A stretch of DNA of 64,000 bases from Amorphoplanes friuliensis DSM 7358 (GCF_000494755.1 NC_022657.1:2084001-2148000); one strand, 5' to 3'; counted from the first letter of the stretch, positions 10,768 to 18,451 are shown. Numbers and translations are program-made. The notes: generated by a model from the sequence alone, not told the origin.

Positions 10768-11553
10768 TCAGTGCCGGCGAGCGCGGCGTGCGTGGTTCTC
10801 ACCTTCGCCGGTGTCTTCGTCCTCGTCGGACGCGCTCGGAGTGACCGGATCGACCGTTTCGGTCGGCGTCGGCGAGGTCGTCTCCGGCGACGAAGCGGTC
10901 GGCGACGGCGTGACCGAAGGACTGTGCGGTGTGGGCACCGGCACAGTCGGCGTCGGCACCGGCGGGTTCAGACAGCACGACGTCGGCCTGGTCGCGGGCG
11001 TCGTCCGCTCCACCGTGGTCTGTTGCGGACGCGCCTGCGTCACCCCCGGCTCCACCGCCGCTGCCGCGGCACCGGCCGCCGTCGTCGGCACCACCCGGAT
11101 CTGAGCGGGCGCCGTCTCGGTCCTGCCCTCATCCGGTACGGCCGCAGTGCCGCGCCCGAAACCTGAGTTGGACAGCTCACCGGTGTGCGGGGCCTCCGCC
11201 GCCAGCGGATAGGGCTCGGCACCGGCGGGCTTCTCCCCGGCCAGCGAACCGATCCCGTTGACAACGGCGAAGTAGCTGCCCGCGGCCCCCGCGACCGCGA
11301 GGACACCGAACGCCGCCACCGCCGCCAGCCGGCGTGGCCGGGGCATGAACTCGTCGCCGTACGAGGTCCGCAGGCCACCGGTGACACCGGCGCCGCCGAA
11401 CGTGCTCATCCCGGTCGACGTCACGTCGGGGAAAGCCGTCACGCCGGAGAGCGGGCTCGGCCCGGGCTCGTCCGCCTCGCGCCGGCCCATGTCGTAGCGC
11501 ACCGAGCGCACGGCTCCGGCCACCTCGGTGCGGGTTCTCCGCCACAGGGTCAT
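10768..11553 (-). CDS. Single-pass membrane protein with Pro/Thr/Ser-rich exported tail, unknown function
   Basis: 261 aa, family not recognised. An N-terminal cytoplasmic part of ~75 residues begins MTLWRRTRTEVAGAVRSVRYDM and contains several Thr/Ser in STGMSTFGGAG and GGLRTSYGD. One hydrophobic helix follows at ~76-98 (LAAVAAFGVLAVAGAAGSYFAV). The long external tail is rich in Pro, Thr, Ser and Val, carries a CC pair, and ends with an acidic stretch and RRARRH. The ATG at 11553 has a GGAGAAGAG ribosome site. Its place between the PASTA kinase and the kinase-substrate homologue makes it a candidate partner or substrate of the kinase; this is inference from position only. Confidence 0.75.
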   Translation of the reverse strand: MTLWRRTRTEVAGAVRSVRYDMGRREADEPGPSPLSGVTAFPDVTSTGMSTFGGAGVTGGLRTSYGDEFMPRPRRLAAVAAFGVLAVAGAAGSYFAVVNGIGSLAGEKPAGAEPYPLAAEAPHTGELSNSGFGRGTAAVPDEGRTETAPAQIRVVPTTAAGAAAAAVEPGVTQARPQQTTVERTTPATRPTSCCLNPPVPTPTVPVPTPHSPSVTPSPTASSPETTSPTPTETVDPVTPSASDEDEDTGEGENHARRARRH

Positions 11554-11646
11554 CGGGACTCTTCTCCGATCTCGAGGAGCCGGGGCTCTCCCGGTTCCGC
11601 ATGCTCCGCTTGGTCAGCCACGGAGCGGGCATGGCACGCTGGTCGG

Positions 11647-12024
11647 GTGACCGATTCCGTAACCGTGGGTGAGGCGGCGGCCCCGCAGCCCACCGGCCCG
11701 ACCGAGTGGATCAACCTGCCCGACGTGGCGGACAAGCTCGGCGTGTCGATCAGCAAGGTCCACCAGATGATCCGCGACGGTGCGCTGCTCGCGACCCGCC
11801 GCGACGGCGTACGCGTGGTGCCGGCGGAACTGGTGGCCAACAGCACCGTGCTCAAGCACCTCCCTGGCGTCCTGACGTTGCTTCGCGACAACGGGTACAA
11901 CGACGAAGAAGCCCTCGGGTGGCTCTACGAGCCGGACGAGACCGTCGACGGCTGCGCCGCGAAGGGCCTCGGTGGCGACCGTGCCCGCGAGGTCAAGCGG
12001 CGCGCCCAGGCACTCGGCTTCTGA
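11647..12024 (+). CDS. Rv2175c-family winged-helix DNA-binding protein (predicted PknL substrate)
   Basis: 125 aa. It aligns with mycobacterial Rv2175c: EWINLPDVADKLGVSISKVHQMIRDG forms the helix-turn-helix and ATRRDGVRVVPAEL the wing. The C-terminal half (LPGVLTLLRDNGYNDEEALGWLY) is the conserved helical part. Rv2175c binds DNA and is phosphorylated by PknL in M. tuberculosis; the nearby kinase and the Thr/Ser-containing N-terminus (VTDSVTVGEAA) fit that. I took GTG 11647 as start; the frame is open further upstream but with no family similarity. Only 7 nt separate the stop from the first lycopene cyclase gene, so they are likely co-transcribed. Confidence 0.9.
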   Translation: MTDSVTVGEAAAPQPTGPTEWINLPDVADKLGVSISKVHQMIRDGALLATRRDGVRVVPAELVANSTVLKHLPGVLTLLRDNGYNDEEALGWLYEPDETVDGCAAKGLGGDRAREVKRRAQALGF

Positions 12025-12031
12025 CGCGGCG

Positions 12032-12358
12032 ATGCGACACCTGTCGTACCTGCTCGTCCTGGCGGGATGCCTGGTCGCGGCCCTGTGGCTGGAGCCGGTG
12101 CTGAAGGTCAACGTCCTGCGCCGGTGGCGGCGGCTGCTGCTCACGCTGCTCCCGGTCGCGATCGTCTTCATCCTCTGGGATCTGGCGGCGATCGCGGCCG
12201 GGCACTGGACCTTCGACCCGGAACAGACCACGGGCATCCTCCTGCCCGGAGGCCTCCCGATCGACGAGGTGCTGTTCTTCGTCGTCGTCCCGATCTGCGC
12301 GATCCTCGGCTTCGAGGCGACCCGCGCCGTCCTGCGCCGCCCGGCCGGTGACGAATGA
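12032..12358 (+). CDS. crtYc: Lycopene cyclase small subunit, CrtYc type
   Basis: 108 aa, three predicted membrane helices (residues ~3-20, 32-52, 76-96). This is one half of the heterodimeric carotenoid cyclase found in actinobacteria and corynebacteria, which closes the end rings of lycopene or of C50 flavuxanthin-type carotenoids. Family marks are HWTFDP after helix 2 and LPIDEVLFFVVVP, the PxE/DExxFF motif of the membrane-bound lycopene cyclase family. ATG 12032 is the family start. The stop overlaps the next ATG (ATGA), so the two subunits are made together. Ring type (beta or epsilon) cannot be read from the sequence. Confidence 0.9.
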   Translation: MRHLSYLLVLAGCLVAALWLEPVLKVNVLRRWRRLLLTLLPVAIVFILWDLAAIAAGHWTFDPEQTTGILLPGGLPIDEVLFFVVVPICAILGFEATRAVLRRPAGDE

Positions 12359-12723
12359 CGTACACCGCGGCAGCCCTCCTCGGCGTCCTCGGCGCGGCGA
12401 TCGTCGACCTGTGGATCCTGCGCACCCGCCTGCTCACCCGGGCGGTCTTCTGGGCCACCTACCCGATCATCATCACGTTCCAGCTGCTGTCGAACGGCAT
12501 CCTCACGGGTCGCCGCATCGTCATCTACGACCCGTCCGCGATCATCGGATGGCGACTCGTCTACGCGCCGGTCGAAGACCTGTTCTTCGGTTTTGCGATG
12601 ATCCTGCTCACGCTCTCGGTATGGATCTGGCTCGGCCGCCGCGGCGTCCAGCGCACGCCCGAAGCGGGCGAGGGCAGCGGCCTCCTCCGGCGTCTGAGGG
12701 CGCGCCGATCCATCGACACATGA
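12355..12723 (+). CDS. crtYd: Lycopene cyclase small subunit, CrtYd type
   Basis: 122 aa partner of the preceding subunit, with three membrane helices (~2-20, 31-48, 75-97). Diagnostic segments are DLWILRTRLL after helix 1, the YDPSAIIGWR loop, and APVEDLFFGF, the second copy of the catalytic acidic motif. The last ~25 residues (RRGVQRTPEAGEGSG...) are a polar tail. Start and stop are well defined by the 4-nt overlap with crtYc. The polyprenyl synthase at 13839 could supply the GGPP precursor; the phytoene synthase is not in the window. Confidence 0.9.
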   Translation: MTYTAAALLGVLGAAIVDLWILRTRLLTRAVFWATYPIIITFQLLSNGILTGRRIVIYDPSAIIGWRLVYAPVEDLFFGFAMILLTLSVWIWLGRRGVQRTPEAGEGSGLLRRLRARRSIDT

Positions 12724-12735
12724 CACCATGCCGCG

Positions 12736-13704
12736 GTGCGCCTGCGGACTCTGTTGCTGATCGCTGCCGCGGTGCTTGCCGCACTGCACGTGGCCGGGGT
12801 GCTGTTCGCCCGGCCGGTGCTCCCGACGGCTGAGCTGCTCCTGACGGCTGCGCTGCTGGTCTGCGCGGTGCTGCCGTGGCCGCCGGCCGGCTGGCATCTC
12901 CCGGTCGCGACGGCTGCGCTGGTGATCGAGGCGGCCCTGACGATGCCGTCGCCGCCGTCGGACGCCGGTTACGCCTGGGTCGTCGTCGACCCTTCGAAGA
13001 TCGACCGGTCGGCGGTCTGGCGTGCCCAGCTCGAAGGCTTCGCCCCGGTCTGGGCAGCCCTGTTCTTCGTCGCCGTGCTCCTGCTCGCTGCCCGCCGCAG
13101 CTCCGCCGGTCGCCGCGGTTTTGGCGCTCGCCGCAGCTCCGACGCCCGCCGCGGCCGTCTCGCCTCGCCCGACGGGTCGGCCGGGCGCCGTCGCGGAACT
13201 CTCATCGCCGCGATCGCCGGCGCCACCCTGATCGCCGCCTACGCAACCGTGCGCGTCGCCGAGGTCGTCCTCGACGTCCACGAACGTGCGGCAACCAGAG
13301 CCGACAGCTTCGACCCCACCTCCATGGGCCTGACCGCCGCCTGGTCGGTCCTCCCAGCCCTCCTGCTCGGCCTCGCCGCCCTGACCCTGGCCGCCTCCAC
13401 AAGCCGCCGCCCACCGCCCGCCAGCGACCAGCCGCCAGCCTCCGTGCGCGACCGGCGGCTCGTGGCCTGCGGGGCTGCCCTGCTGGCGATCTCCTGCCTG
13501 CCATGGATCGACACGGGCCTCGAAGCCGCACAACTGCCCTATCTCGCCGGAGACGACACCGCCCTGTTCGACCACTGGGCCATCACCCCGACGATGGCCA
13601 TGCCGCAACCGGTCCTGGCCATCACCACGGCACTCCAGCTGACCGCTTATGTCCTGGTGGTCTGGGGCGCACGGACCTGGCAGGGTGCGGGTGGCCGCCC
13701 ATGA
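12736..13704 (+). CDS. Integral membrane protein, unknown function
   Basis: 322 aa, no family recognised. Six hydrophobic stretches are visible (about residues 3-22, 32-48, 55-70, 103-118, 155-172, 200-222), with later ones near 245-260 and 290-312. A basic loop of repeated ARRSS/RRG words (~118-152) lies in the cytoplasm or periplasm between helices. The GTG start at 12736 follows crtYd by 12 nt and is the likely last gene of the cyclase transcript. No catalytic motif, cofactor site or transporter signature is evident. Co-transcription with carotenoid cyclases makes a membrane-associated role possible but unproven. Confidence 0.7.
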   Translation: MRLRTLLLIAAAVLAALHVAGVLFARPVLPTAELLLTAALLVCAVLPWPPAGWHLPVATAALVIEAALTMPSPPSDAGYAWVVVDPSKIDRSAVWRAQLEGFAPVWAALFFVAVLLLAARRSSAGRRGFGARRSSDARRGRLASPDGSAGRRRGTLIAAIAGATLIAAYATVRVAEVVLDVHERAATRADSFDPTSMGLTAAWSVLPALLLGLAALTLAASTSRRPPPASDQPPASVRDRRLVACGAALLAISCLPWIDTGLEAAQLPYLAGDDTALFDHWAITPTMAMPQPVLAITTALQLTAYVLVVWGARTWQGAGGRP

Positions 13705-13838
13705 GCCGCCAGGCGATTGGTCACCCGCGCCCGGTCTCGGCGTGAGCGACGGTCAGAACCATGCAACCAGGCACGACATGCCCCGGACCTGGGTCTTGAC
13801 CAAGAGAAGCGACGGTCGGCTCCCCTGGATGTTGAGCC

Positions 13839-14906
13839 TCAGACGGATCGCCGGGTGGCGGCGTCGGCGAGTTCGAACAACACCGACCTGGCTTCTTCTT
13901 CGACGTCTGCTGCCGAGAGGGCGGAAACTGCTTCCTCGGTCAGCTGGGTGATGCGGGTTTCGGTGCGGGTGAGGGCGCCGCTGTCGCGGATCAGGTCGCG
14001 CATGCGGGCGACGCCGGCTTCGTCGAGGGCGGGGTCACCCAGCCGGGATTCGAGCTCGGCCCGGTCGGCGGGGGAGAGGGCCTCGTGGGCGGCGGCGATC
14101 AGATAGGTCCGTTTTCCTTCGCGGAGGTCGTCGCCGGCCGGTTTGCCGGTCTGTGCCGGGTCGCCGAAGACGCCGAGCACGTCGTCACGCAGCTGGAACG
14201 CCTCACCGAGCGGCAGCCCGTAGGCCGAGTAGGACGCGGACAGGGATTCCGGTGCACCCGCCAGGGCCGCGCCGAGGAGCAGGGGCCGCTCGACGGTGTA
14301 TTTGGCTGATTTGTACCGGGCGACCTTGCCGGCGCGTTCCAGTGAGGTGTCGCCGGTGGCCTGGGTGAGAACGTCGAGGTACTGGCCGACGGTCACCTCG
14401 GTGCGCATCGTGTCGAAGACGGGCCGGGCGCGGGCGAGGTCGGCGAGCTCGACACCCGAGGAGTGGAGCAGGTCGTCGGACCAGACGAGCGCGAGGTCGC
14501 CGAGCAGGACGGCGGCGTTGTCACCGAAGCCTGTGCCGTCACCCGCCCAGCCGGCTTTGCTGTGGTGGGCGCTGAAGCGGCGGTGGATGGACGGCTCGCC
14601 GCGGCGGGTGTCGGAGCGGTCCATCAGGTCGTCGTGGATGAGGGCGCTCGCCTGGACGAGTTCGAGGGCGGCGACCGCGGACACCACCTGCTCCGAGTCG
14701 ATGCCGCCGGCGCCGCGGTAACCCCAGTACGCGAAGGCGGGACGCAGGCGCTTGCCGCCGCGGAGCACGAACTCCTCGAGGGCGTCGGCGACGTCGGTGA
14801 GCACGTCGTCGATCGTCAGGAGCTGCGTGCGGCGCACGGCGAGGAAGGCGGCGAGGGCTTTGTCGACGCGGGGGCGCAGGCCCGCGCGTTCCAGCGGGGA
14901 GGTCAC
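13839..14906 (-). CDS. idsA2: Polyprenyl diphosphate synthase (GGPP-synthase type, IdsA2/CrtE-like)
   Basis: 355 aa all-helical trans-prenyltransferase that elongates DMAPP/GPP/FPP with IPP. The first Asp-rich motif is HDDLMD (Asp92-Asp96) and the second is LRDDVLGVFGD (Asp241, Asp242). GGKRLRPAF (50-58) binds IPP, and GKPAGDDLREGKRT follows the second motif as expected. The residue pattern before the first motif fits C15-C20 products, but exact chain length needs testing. Context suggests GGPP supply for carotenoids; the M. tuberculosis counterpart is idsA2 (Rv2173). The GTG start at 14906 has TAGGTT 6 nt upstream and diverges from metF with only a 39-bp shared promoter region. Confidence 0.92.
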   Translation of the reverse strand: MTSPLERAGLRPRVDKALAAFLAVRRTQLLTIDDVLTDVADALEEFVLRGGKRLRPAFAYWGYRGAGGIDSEQVVSAVAALELVQASALIHDDLMDRSDTRRGEPSIHRRFSAHHSKAGWAGDGTGFGDNAAVLLGDLALVWSDDLLHSSGVELADLARARPVFDTMRTEVTVGQYLDVLTQATGDTSLERAGKVARYKSAKYTVERPLLLGAALAGAPESLSASYSAYGLPLGEAFQLRDDVLGVFGDPAQTGKPAGDDLREGKRTYLIAAAHEALSPADRAELESRLGDPALDEAGVARMRDLIRDSGALTRTETRITQLTEEAVSALSAADVEEEARSVLFELADAATRRSV

Positions 14907-14945
14907 GCGGCCAACCTAGCGGGTGCGGACCGGTAGAGTCGGGGT

Positions 14946-15860
14946 GTGTCTCTCGGACTTCCCTCACGGCTCCCGACGTCTCCGGCGATCGGCGAGCTCA
15001 TCCGTCGTCCGGATCCCACGTTCTCCTTCGAGTTCATGCCGCCCAAGTCCCGCGAGGGTGAGCAGCTGCTCTGGCAGACGATCCGTGAGCTGGAGACGCT
15101 GCGACCCGACTTCGTCTCGATCACGTACGGCGCCGGGGGCAGCACCCGGGACACCACGGTCGCGGTGACCGAGCGGGTGGCGACCGAGACGACGTTGCTG
15201 CCCATGGCGCATCTGACCGCGGTCGGGCACTCCGTCGCCGAGCTGCGCAACGTCATCGGGCGGCTCGCCGGTGCCGGCATCCGCAACGTGCTCGCCGTCC
15301 GGGGGGACCCGCCCGGCGACCCCAACGCCGAGTGGGTCCGTCACCCCGAGGGTGTTCTCTACGCCGAGGATCTCGTACGGCTGCTGCGTGAGTCCGGCGA
15401 CTTCAGCGTCGGGGTGGCGGCTTTCCCGTACAAGCACCCGCGGTCGGCCGACATCGAGAGCGACACGCTCAATTTCATCCGGAAGTGCCGGGCCGGCGCC
15501 GACTTCGCCATCACCCAGATGTTCTTCGAGGCCGACGAATATCTGCGTCTGCGCGACCGGGTGGCCGCCGCGGGCTGCGACACGCCCATCGTGCCGGGTG
15601 TGATGCCCGTCCTGCGGATGGCGACCATCGCCCGCGCCGCGCAGCTCTCCGGTGCGCCGTTCCCGCCCGGGCTGCTGTCCCGGTTCGAGCGGATCGCCGA
15701 CGACGCCGACGGTGTCCGCAGGCTCGGCATCGACCTGTGCAGTGAGATGTGCCAGCGCCTCATCGACGAGGGAGTGCCGGGCATCCACTTCATCACCATG
15801 AACCGTTCGACGGCGACCCGCGAGGTGTGGCAGCACCTCGCCGCCAACGTCGCGGCTTGA
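14946..15860 (+). CDS. metF: Methylenetetrahydrofolate reductase
   Basis: 304 aa flavoprotein TIM barrel that reduces 5,10-methylene-THF to 5-methyl-THF for methionine synthesis. Diagnostic segments: FSFEFMPPKSREGE near the N-terminus with the catalytic Glu, VSITYGAGGSTRDTT, PMAHLTAVGHS, NVLAVRGDPP, and FAITQMFFEADEY. The C-terminus GIHFITMNRS is typical. The GTG at 14946 has TAGAGT 6 nt upstream and no ribosome site (leaderless pattern). It shares a very short divergent promoter with the prenyl synthase gene, and its stop overlaps the TTG start of the next gene. It occupies the position of Rv2172c in the mycobacterial order. Confidence 0.93.
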   Translation: MSLGLPSRLPTSPAIGELIRRPDPTFSFEFMPPKSREGEQLLWQTIRELETLRPDFVSITYGAGGSTRDTTVAVTERVATETTLLPMAHLTAVGHSVAELRNVIGRLAGAGIRNVLAVRGDPPGDPNAEWVRHPEGVLYAEDLVRLLRESGDFSVGVAAFPYKHPRSADIESDTLNFIRKCRAGADFAITQMFFEADEYLRLRDRVAAAGCDTPIVPGVMPVLRMATIARAAQLSGAPFPPGLLSRFERIADDADGVRRLGIDLCSEMCQRLIDEGVPGIHFITMNRSTATREVWQHLAANVAA

Positions 15861-16525
15861 CCTGGCAGGAGTACGCCGCGGCCTGGTCGGGCCTGCACGG
15901 CGGCTTCGACCCGGACCGCGCGTCACCCGTGGTGCGCGGCTGGGTGCGGCTCGCCTGGCGCGGCGGCAACTTCCTGGCCCGGCTCCGGATCGGCCCGACC
16001 GCGGTCACCGCGATCGGGCTGTTGCTGTGCCTGCTGGTGCCGTTCGCGGTGCTCCTCGGCCGCGGCGGTCTGCTCCTCGGCACCCTGCTGGTGCTGTTCG
16101 CGAGCTTCGCCGACGCGCTCGACGGTGCGGTCGCCGTGGTCAGCGGGCGGGTCAGCCGGCTCGGCTTCATCTACGACTCCGTCGCCGACCGCCTCGGTGA
16201 GGTGGCCTGGCTGGCCGCGTTCTGGCTGGCCGGCGCGCCCGGCTGGCTCGTGGTCGCCGGCGGCGCGGTGAGCTGGCTCCACGAATACGTCCGGGCCCGC
16301 GCCGCCGCCGGTGGCATGGAAGGCCTCGGCCTCGTCACGGTCGGGGAACGCCCCACCCGCGTCTCGGTCGCCATCAGCGGCCTGCTCGTCGGTGGTGTCG
16401 CCGGGTTCGTCCACCCCGGCTGGGACACCACGGTGATCATCGTGGCCGCTGCCGCCTGGGCTGTCCTGGGCCTCGCCGGCCTGGTGCAGCTCGTCGCCGC
16501 GGTCCGCACCGAACTCTCCGGCTGA
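15857..16525 (+). CDS. CDP-alcohol phosphatidyltransferase family membrane enzyme
   Basis: 222 aa with ~5 membrane helices. The CDP-OH-P motif is visible as DALDGAVAVVSGRVSRLGFI followed by YDSVAD. It keeps the DxxDG(x2)A...G(x3)D(x3)D spacing and all four aspartates, but the Arg that normally follows the Ala is Val. Such enzymes transfer a phospho-alcohol from a CDP-activated donor in the membrane (phosphatidylglycerol, cardiolipin, PI or inositol phosphate ethers); the product cannot be assigned. The TTG start at 15857 overlaps the metF stop (TTGA), implying coupling; no other start in this frame gives a family-like N-terminus. Confidence 0.85.
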   Translation: MTWQEYAAAWSGLHGGFDPDRASPVVRGWVRLAWRGGNFLARLRIGPTAVTAIGLLLCLLVPFAVLLGRGGLLLGTLLVLFASFADALDGAVAVVSGRVSRLGFIYDSVADRLGEVAWLAAFWLAGAPGWLVVAGGAVSWLHEYVRARAAAGGMEGLGLVTVGERPTRVSVAISGLLVGGVAGFVHPGWDTTVIIVAAAAWAVLGLAGLVQLVAAVRTELSG

Positions 16526-16539
16526 CGATCATTAATCGG

Positions 16540-16568
16540 TTGTCCGCCCCGGCCGCGACCCCTACCTT
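16540..16568 (+). promoter_or_regulatory. Predicted sigma-70-type promoter of the leader/HNH transcript
   Basis: TTGTCC (16540-16545) and TACCTT (16563-16568) are separated by 17 bp. The expected start of transcription is near 16575, about 40 nt before the leader ORF. Confidence 0.6.
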
Positions 16569-16614
16569 TTTCACCAGCGACGTGTCCCGGATCACCGGGA
16601 CCAAGGGAGATCAC

Positions 16615-16659
16615 GTGACGGCCGACCGGTACGAGAGCAGGGCCCACGGCCCCGGCTGA
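16615..16659 (+). CDS. 14-residue leader peptide upstream of an intrinsic terminator
   Basis: GTG start with a textbook ribosome site (AAGGGAG, 16603-16609) 5 nt before it. The product is VTADRYESRAHGPG, then TGA. It is encoded between a predicted promoter and a strong terminator, all ahead of the HNH gene. The peptide has no run of a single regulatory amino acid, so simple amino-acid attenuation is not obvious. Translation could still control read-through into the HNH gene, or this could be an independent short transcript. The strong ribosome site argues that the ORF is real. Confidence 0.6.
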   Translation: MTADRYESRAHGPG

Positions 16660-16679
16660 GGCAAACGCCCCGGCCGGCC

Positions 16680-16715
16680 GCCGCTCGTCCCTGCACTGAG
16701 GACGGGCGGCTTTTT
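16680..16715 (+). terminator. Intrinsic terminator between the leader peptide and the HNH gene
   Basis: An 11-bp stem (16680-16690 with 16700-16710, one G-T pair) closes a 9-nt loop and is followed directly by TTTTT (16711-16715). It begins 20 nt after the leader stop codon and ends 32 nt before the HNH start codon, the layout of a transcription attenuator. Confidence 0.85.
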
Positions 16716-16747
16716 CGTGGACGGACACACAGGGGAGGTGACCCGCG

Positions 16748-17191
16748 ATGAGTGTGGTCCTCGTACTCAACGCCGACTTCGGGCCGCTGCACCGCGTCAG
16801 CGTCCGGCACGCCATCCGCATGCTGTTCCGCGAGGTGGCGGTCGTCGAAGAGGCGCAGCCGGACGCCCGCATGGGTGTCTTCCCGATCCCGACCGTCGTG
16901 CGCCTGGTCAGCTACGTCGTGACGCGCTGGCGGCACAGCCGCGGCCCGGGCTGGTCCCGCGCGGGTGTCCTGACTCGCGACGGCCGGCGTTGTGCGTACT
17001 GCTCCGGCGCCGCGTCCACCATCGACCACGTCCTGCCGCGGTCCCGCGGCGGCGGCAACACCTGGCTCAACACCGTCGCGGCCTGCGGGCGCTGCAACCA
17101 GCGCAAGGGCGACCGCACGCCGGCGGAAGCGCGGATGCCACTCCGCTGGGCGCCGGCCGCGCCCAGCTGGGCGGCACTGGCCGCGCACTGA
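16748..17191 (+). CDS. HNH endonuclease family protein
   Basis: 147 aa. The C-terminal ~60 residues form an HNH nuclease domain with a zinc knuckle: RDGRRCAYCSG (first CxxC), STIDHVLPRSRGGGNTWLN (the His of the ββα metal site), and CGRCNQRKGDR (second CxxC and the last catalytic Asn). The N-terminal part (SVVLVLNADFGPLHRVSVRHAIRMLFREVAVV) is the conserved lead-in of this widespread actinobacterial family, whose role is unknown. The ATG at 16748 has GGGGAGGTG just upstream. The gene lies behind a leader peptide and terminator, so its expression is probably conditional. No mobile-element genes are near, so a homing function is unlikely. Confidence 0.88.
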   Translation: MSVVLVLNADFGPLHRVSVRHAIRMLFREVAVVEEAQPDARMGVFPIPTVVRLVSYVVTRWRHSRGPGWSRAGVLTRDGRRCAYCSGAASTIDHVLPRSRGGGNTWLNTVAACGRCNQRKGDRTPAEARMPLRWAPAAPSWAALAAH

Positions 17192-17248
17192 TGACGACGG
17201 CCGGCGGGTTCACACGGGGGTCCGTCGGTCGTCCATCAGCCGTGGAGG

Positions 17249-18451
17249 TCAGGCCGGCAGCAGGGTTTCCTGCATGCTCCGGAACGCTGCCGGATGCACG
17301 ATCGGGATCCCGTACTGCCGGGCCTTCTTGGCCTTGCCCGACATCGAGTCCGGGTCGGCGGCGACCAGCAGCCGCGTCTTCTTGGTGACGTTGTCGCCGA
17401 CCCGGAGTCCCGCGGCGCTCGCCCGGGCCTCCCACTGCTCCCGCAGCGGGTCCATCGTGCCGGTGAACACGACCAGATCGTCCGATGCCAGCTGCCAGAC
17501 GGGGCGCTCCGAGGGCCGGGCCGCCTCGAGTGCCCGGTTCACCGCCGTGGCCGGCAGCCCCAGCAGCGCGGCGACACTGTCGAGATCCTTGTGTTCCGCA
17601 GGCGTGACGACCCGATCGGCCAGCGCGGCCGAGGCCAGGCCGGCGAGGTACCGCTGATGCAGGATCTGCACGTCGGCCCGGTACAGCCCGATCGCGTCGG
17701 CGGCGGCCACCAGACCGTCCGCCTCGATCGCCGAGATGTGCCGGTCGAGCAGGGCCTGATCCAGCAGGTCCAGGTAGGCGTCGGCCCGGGGCTCGTGCTG
17801 CCGGGGCAACCGGTCGACCAGCCGGGTGAGGAAATGAGGCTCACGCTCCTCCGGCGAGCGACGCTGCACGGGTACGGCGGCCCCGAAGTACAGCGCCGGC
17901 CAGCGCAGTGTCGCCGCCTGATCGACCACGCTGCCCCAGGGCGGCGGCGTTCCGGTGAGCTGGAGATAGTGGGAAAAGAGCTCCGCAGCGGCCCGGGCGT
18001 CGTGCAGAGCGGAATGCGCGCGATGGTCCGGCAGCCCCGCGGCACGACGGCAGTCGACAAGGCTCCGGCCGGCGGACGGCAGGAAGTGCGGTGCCAAGCG
18101 CATCGTGCACAGCCCCAGATCGCTGCCGACCGGGACGTTCACACCGAGATGCCGGAACTCCGAGGCGACGAACATGGCATCGAAGGCCAGGTTGTGGGCC
18201 ACCATCACCCGGCCTTTCAGCAGGTCCGTGACCTGGGACGCGAGCTGGTCGAAGGAGGGCGCCCGGCGCACCTCTGCCGCCGAGATGCCATGAATGTGCT
18301 GAGGTCCCAGATCGCGGTCCGGATTCACGAGACTGCACCACTCGTCCTGCACCCGGCCGGAGCTGTCCAGCTGCACGACCGACATTTCGATCACGCGGTC
18401 GTGCCAGCTGGTCCGCAGGCCGGTCGTCTCGACATCGATCACCGCATACAT
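17249..18451 (-). CDS. DnaQ-like DEDDh 3'-5' exonuclease with C-terminal BRCT domain
   Basis: 400 aa. The exonuclease domain (1-165) has DVETTG with Asp6/Glu8, AHNLAFD with Asp91, and HSALHD with His146/Asp151, the DEDDh set of epsilon-type proofreading nucleases. A helical middle region (~170-315) of unknown role follows. The last ~80 residues (LVVFTGTMDPLREQWEARAS, GDNVTKKTRLLVAADP, KKARQYGIPIVHPAAF) form a BRCT domain like that of DNA ligase. ATG 18451 with GGAG 7 nt upstream is the start; an open frame to 18589 lacks similarity. The fusion suggests repair or end-trimming rather than replicative proofreading. Confidence 0.9.
   Translation of the reverse strand: MYAVIDVETTGLRTSWHDRVIEMSVVQLDSSGRVQDEWCSLVNPDRDLGPQHIHGISAAEVRRAPSFDQLASQVTDLLKGRVMVAHNLAFDAMFVASEFRHLGVNVPVGSDLGLCTMRLAPHFLPSAGRSLVDCRRAAGLPDHRAHSALHDARAAAELFSHYLQLTGTPPPWGSVVDQAATLRWPALYFGAAVPVQRRSPEEREPHFLTRLVDRLPRQHEPRADAYLDLLDQALLDRHISAIEADGLVAAADAIGLYRADVQILHQRYLAGLASAALADRVVTPAEHKDLDSVAALLGLPATAVNRALEAARPSERPVWQLASDDLVVFTGTMDPLREQWEARASAAGLRVGDNVTKKTRLLVAADPDSMSGKAKKARQYGIPIVHPAAFRSMQETLLPA

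Noticed and set aside
16748..17191. Homing endonuclease or phage HNH gene
   Set aside because: No intron, intein, terminase or integrase sequence is adjacent, and the N-terminal half matches the chromosomal actinobacterial family.
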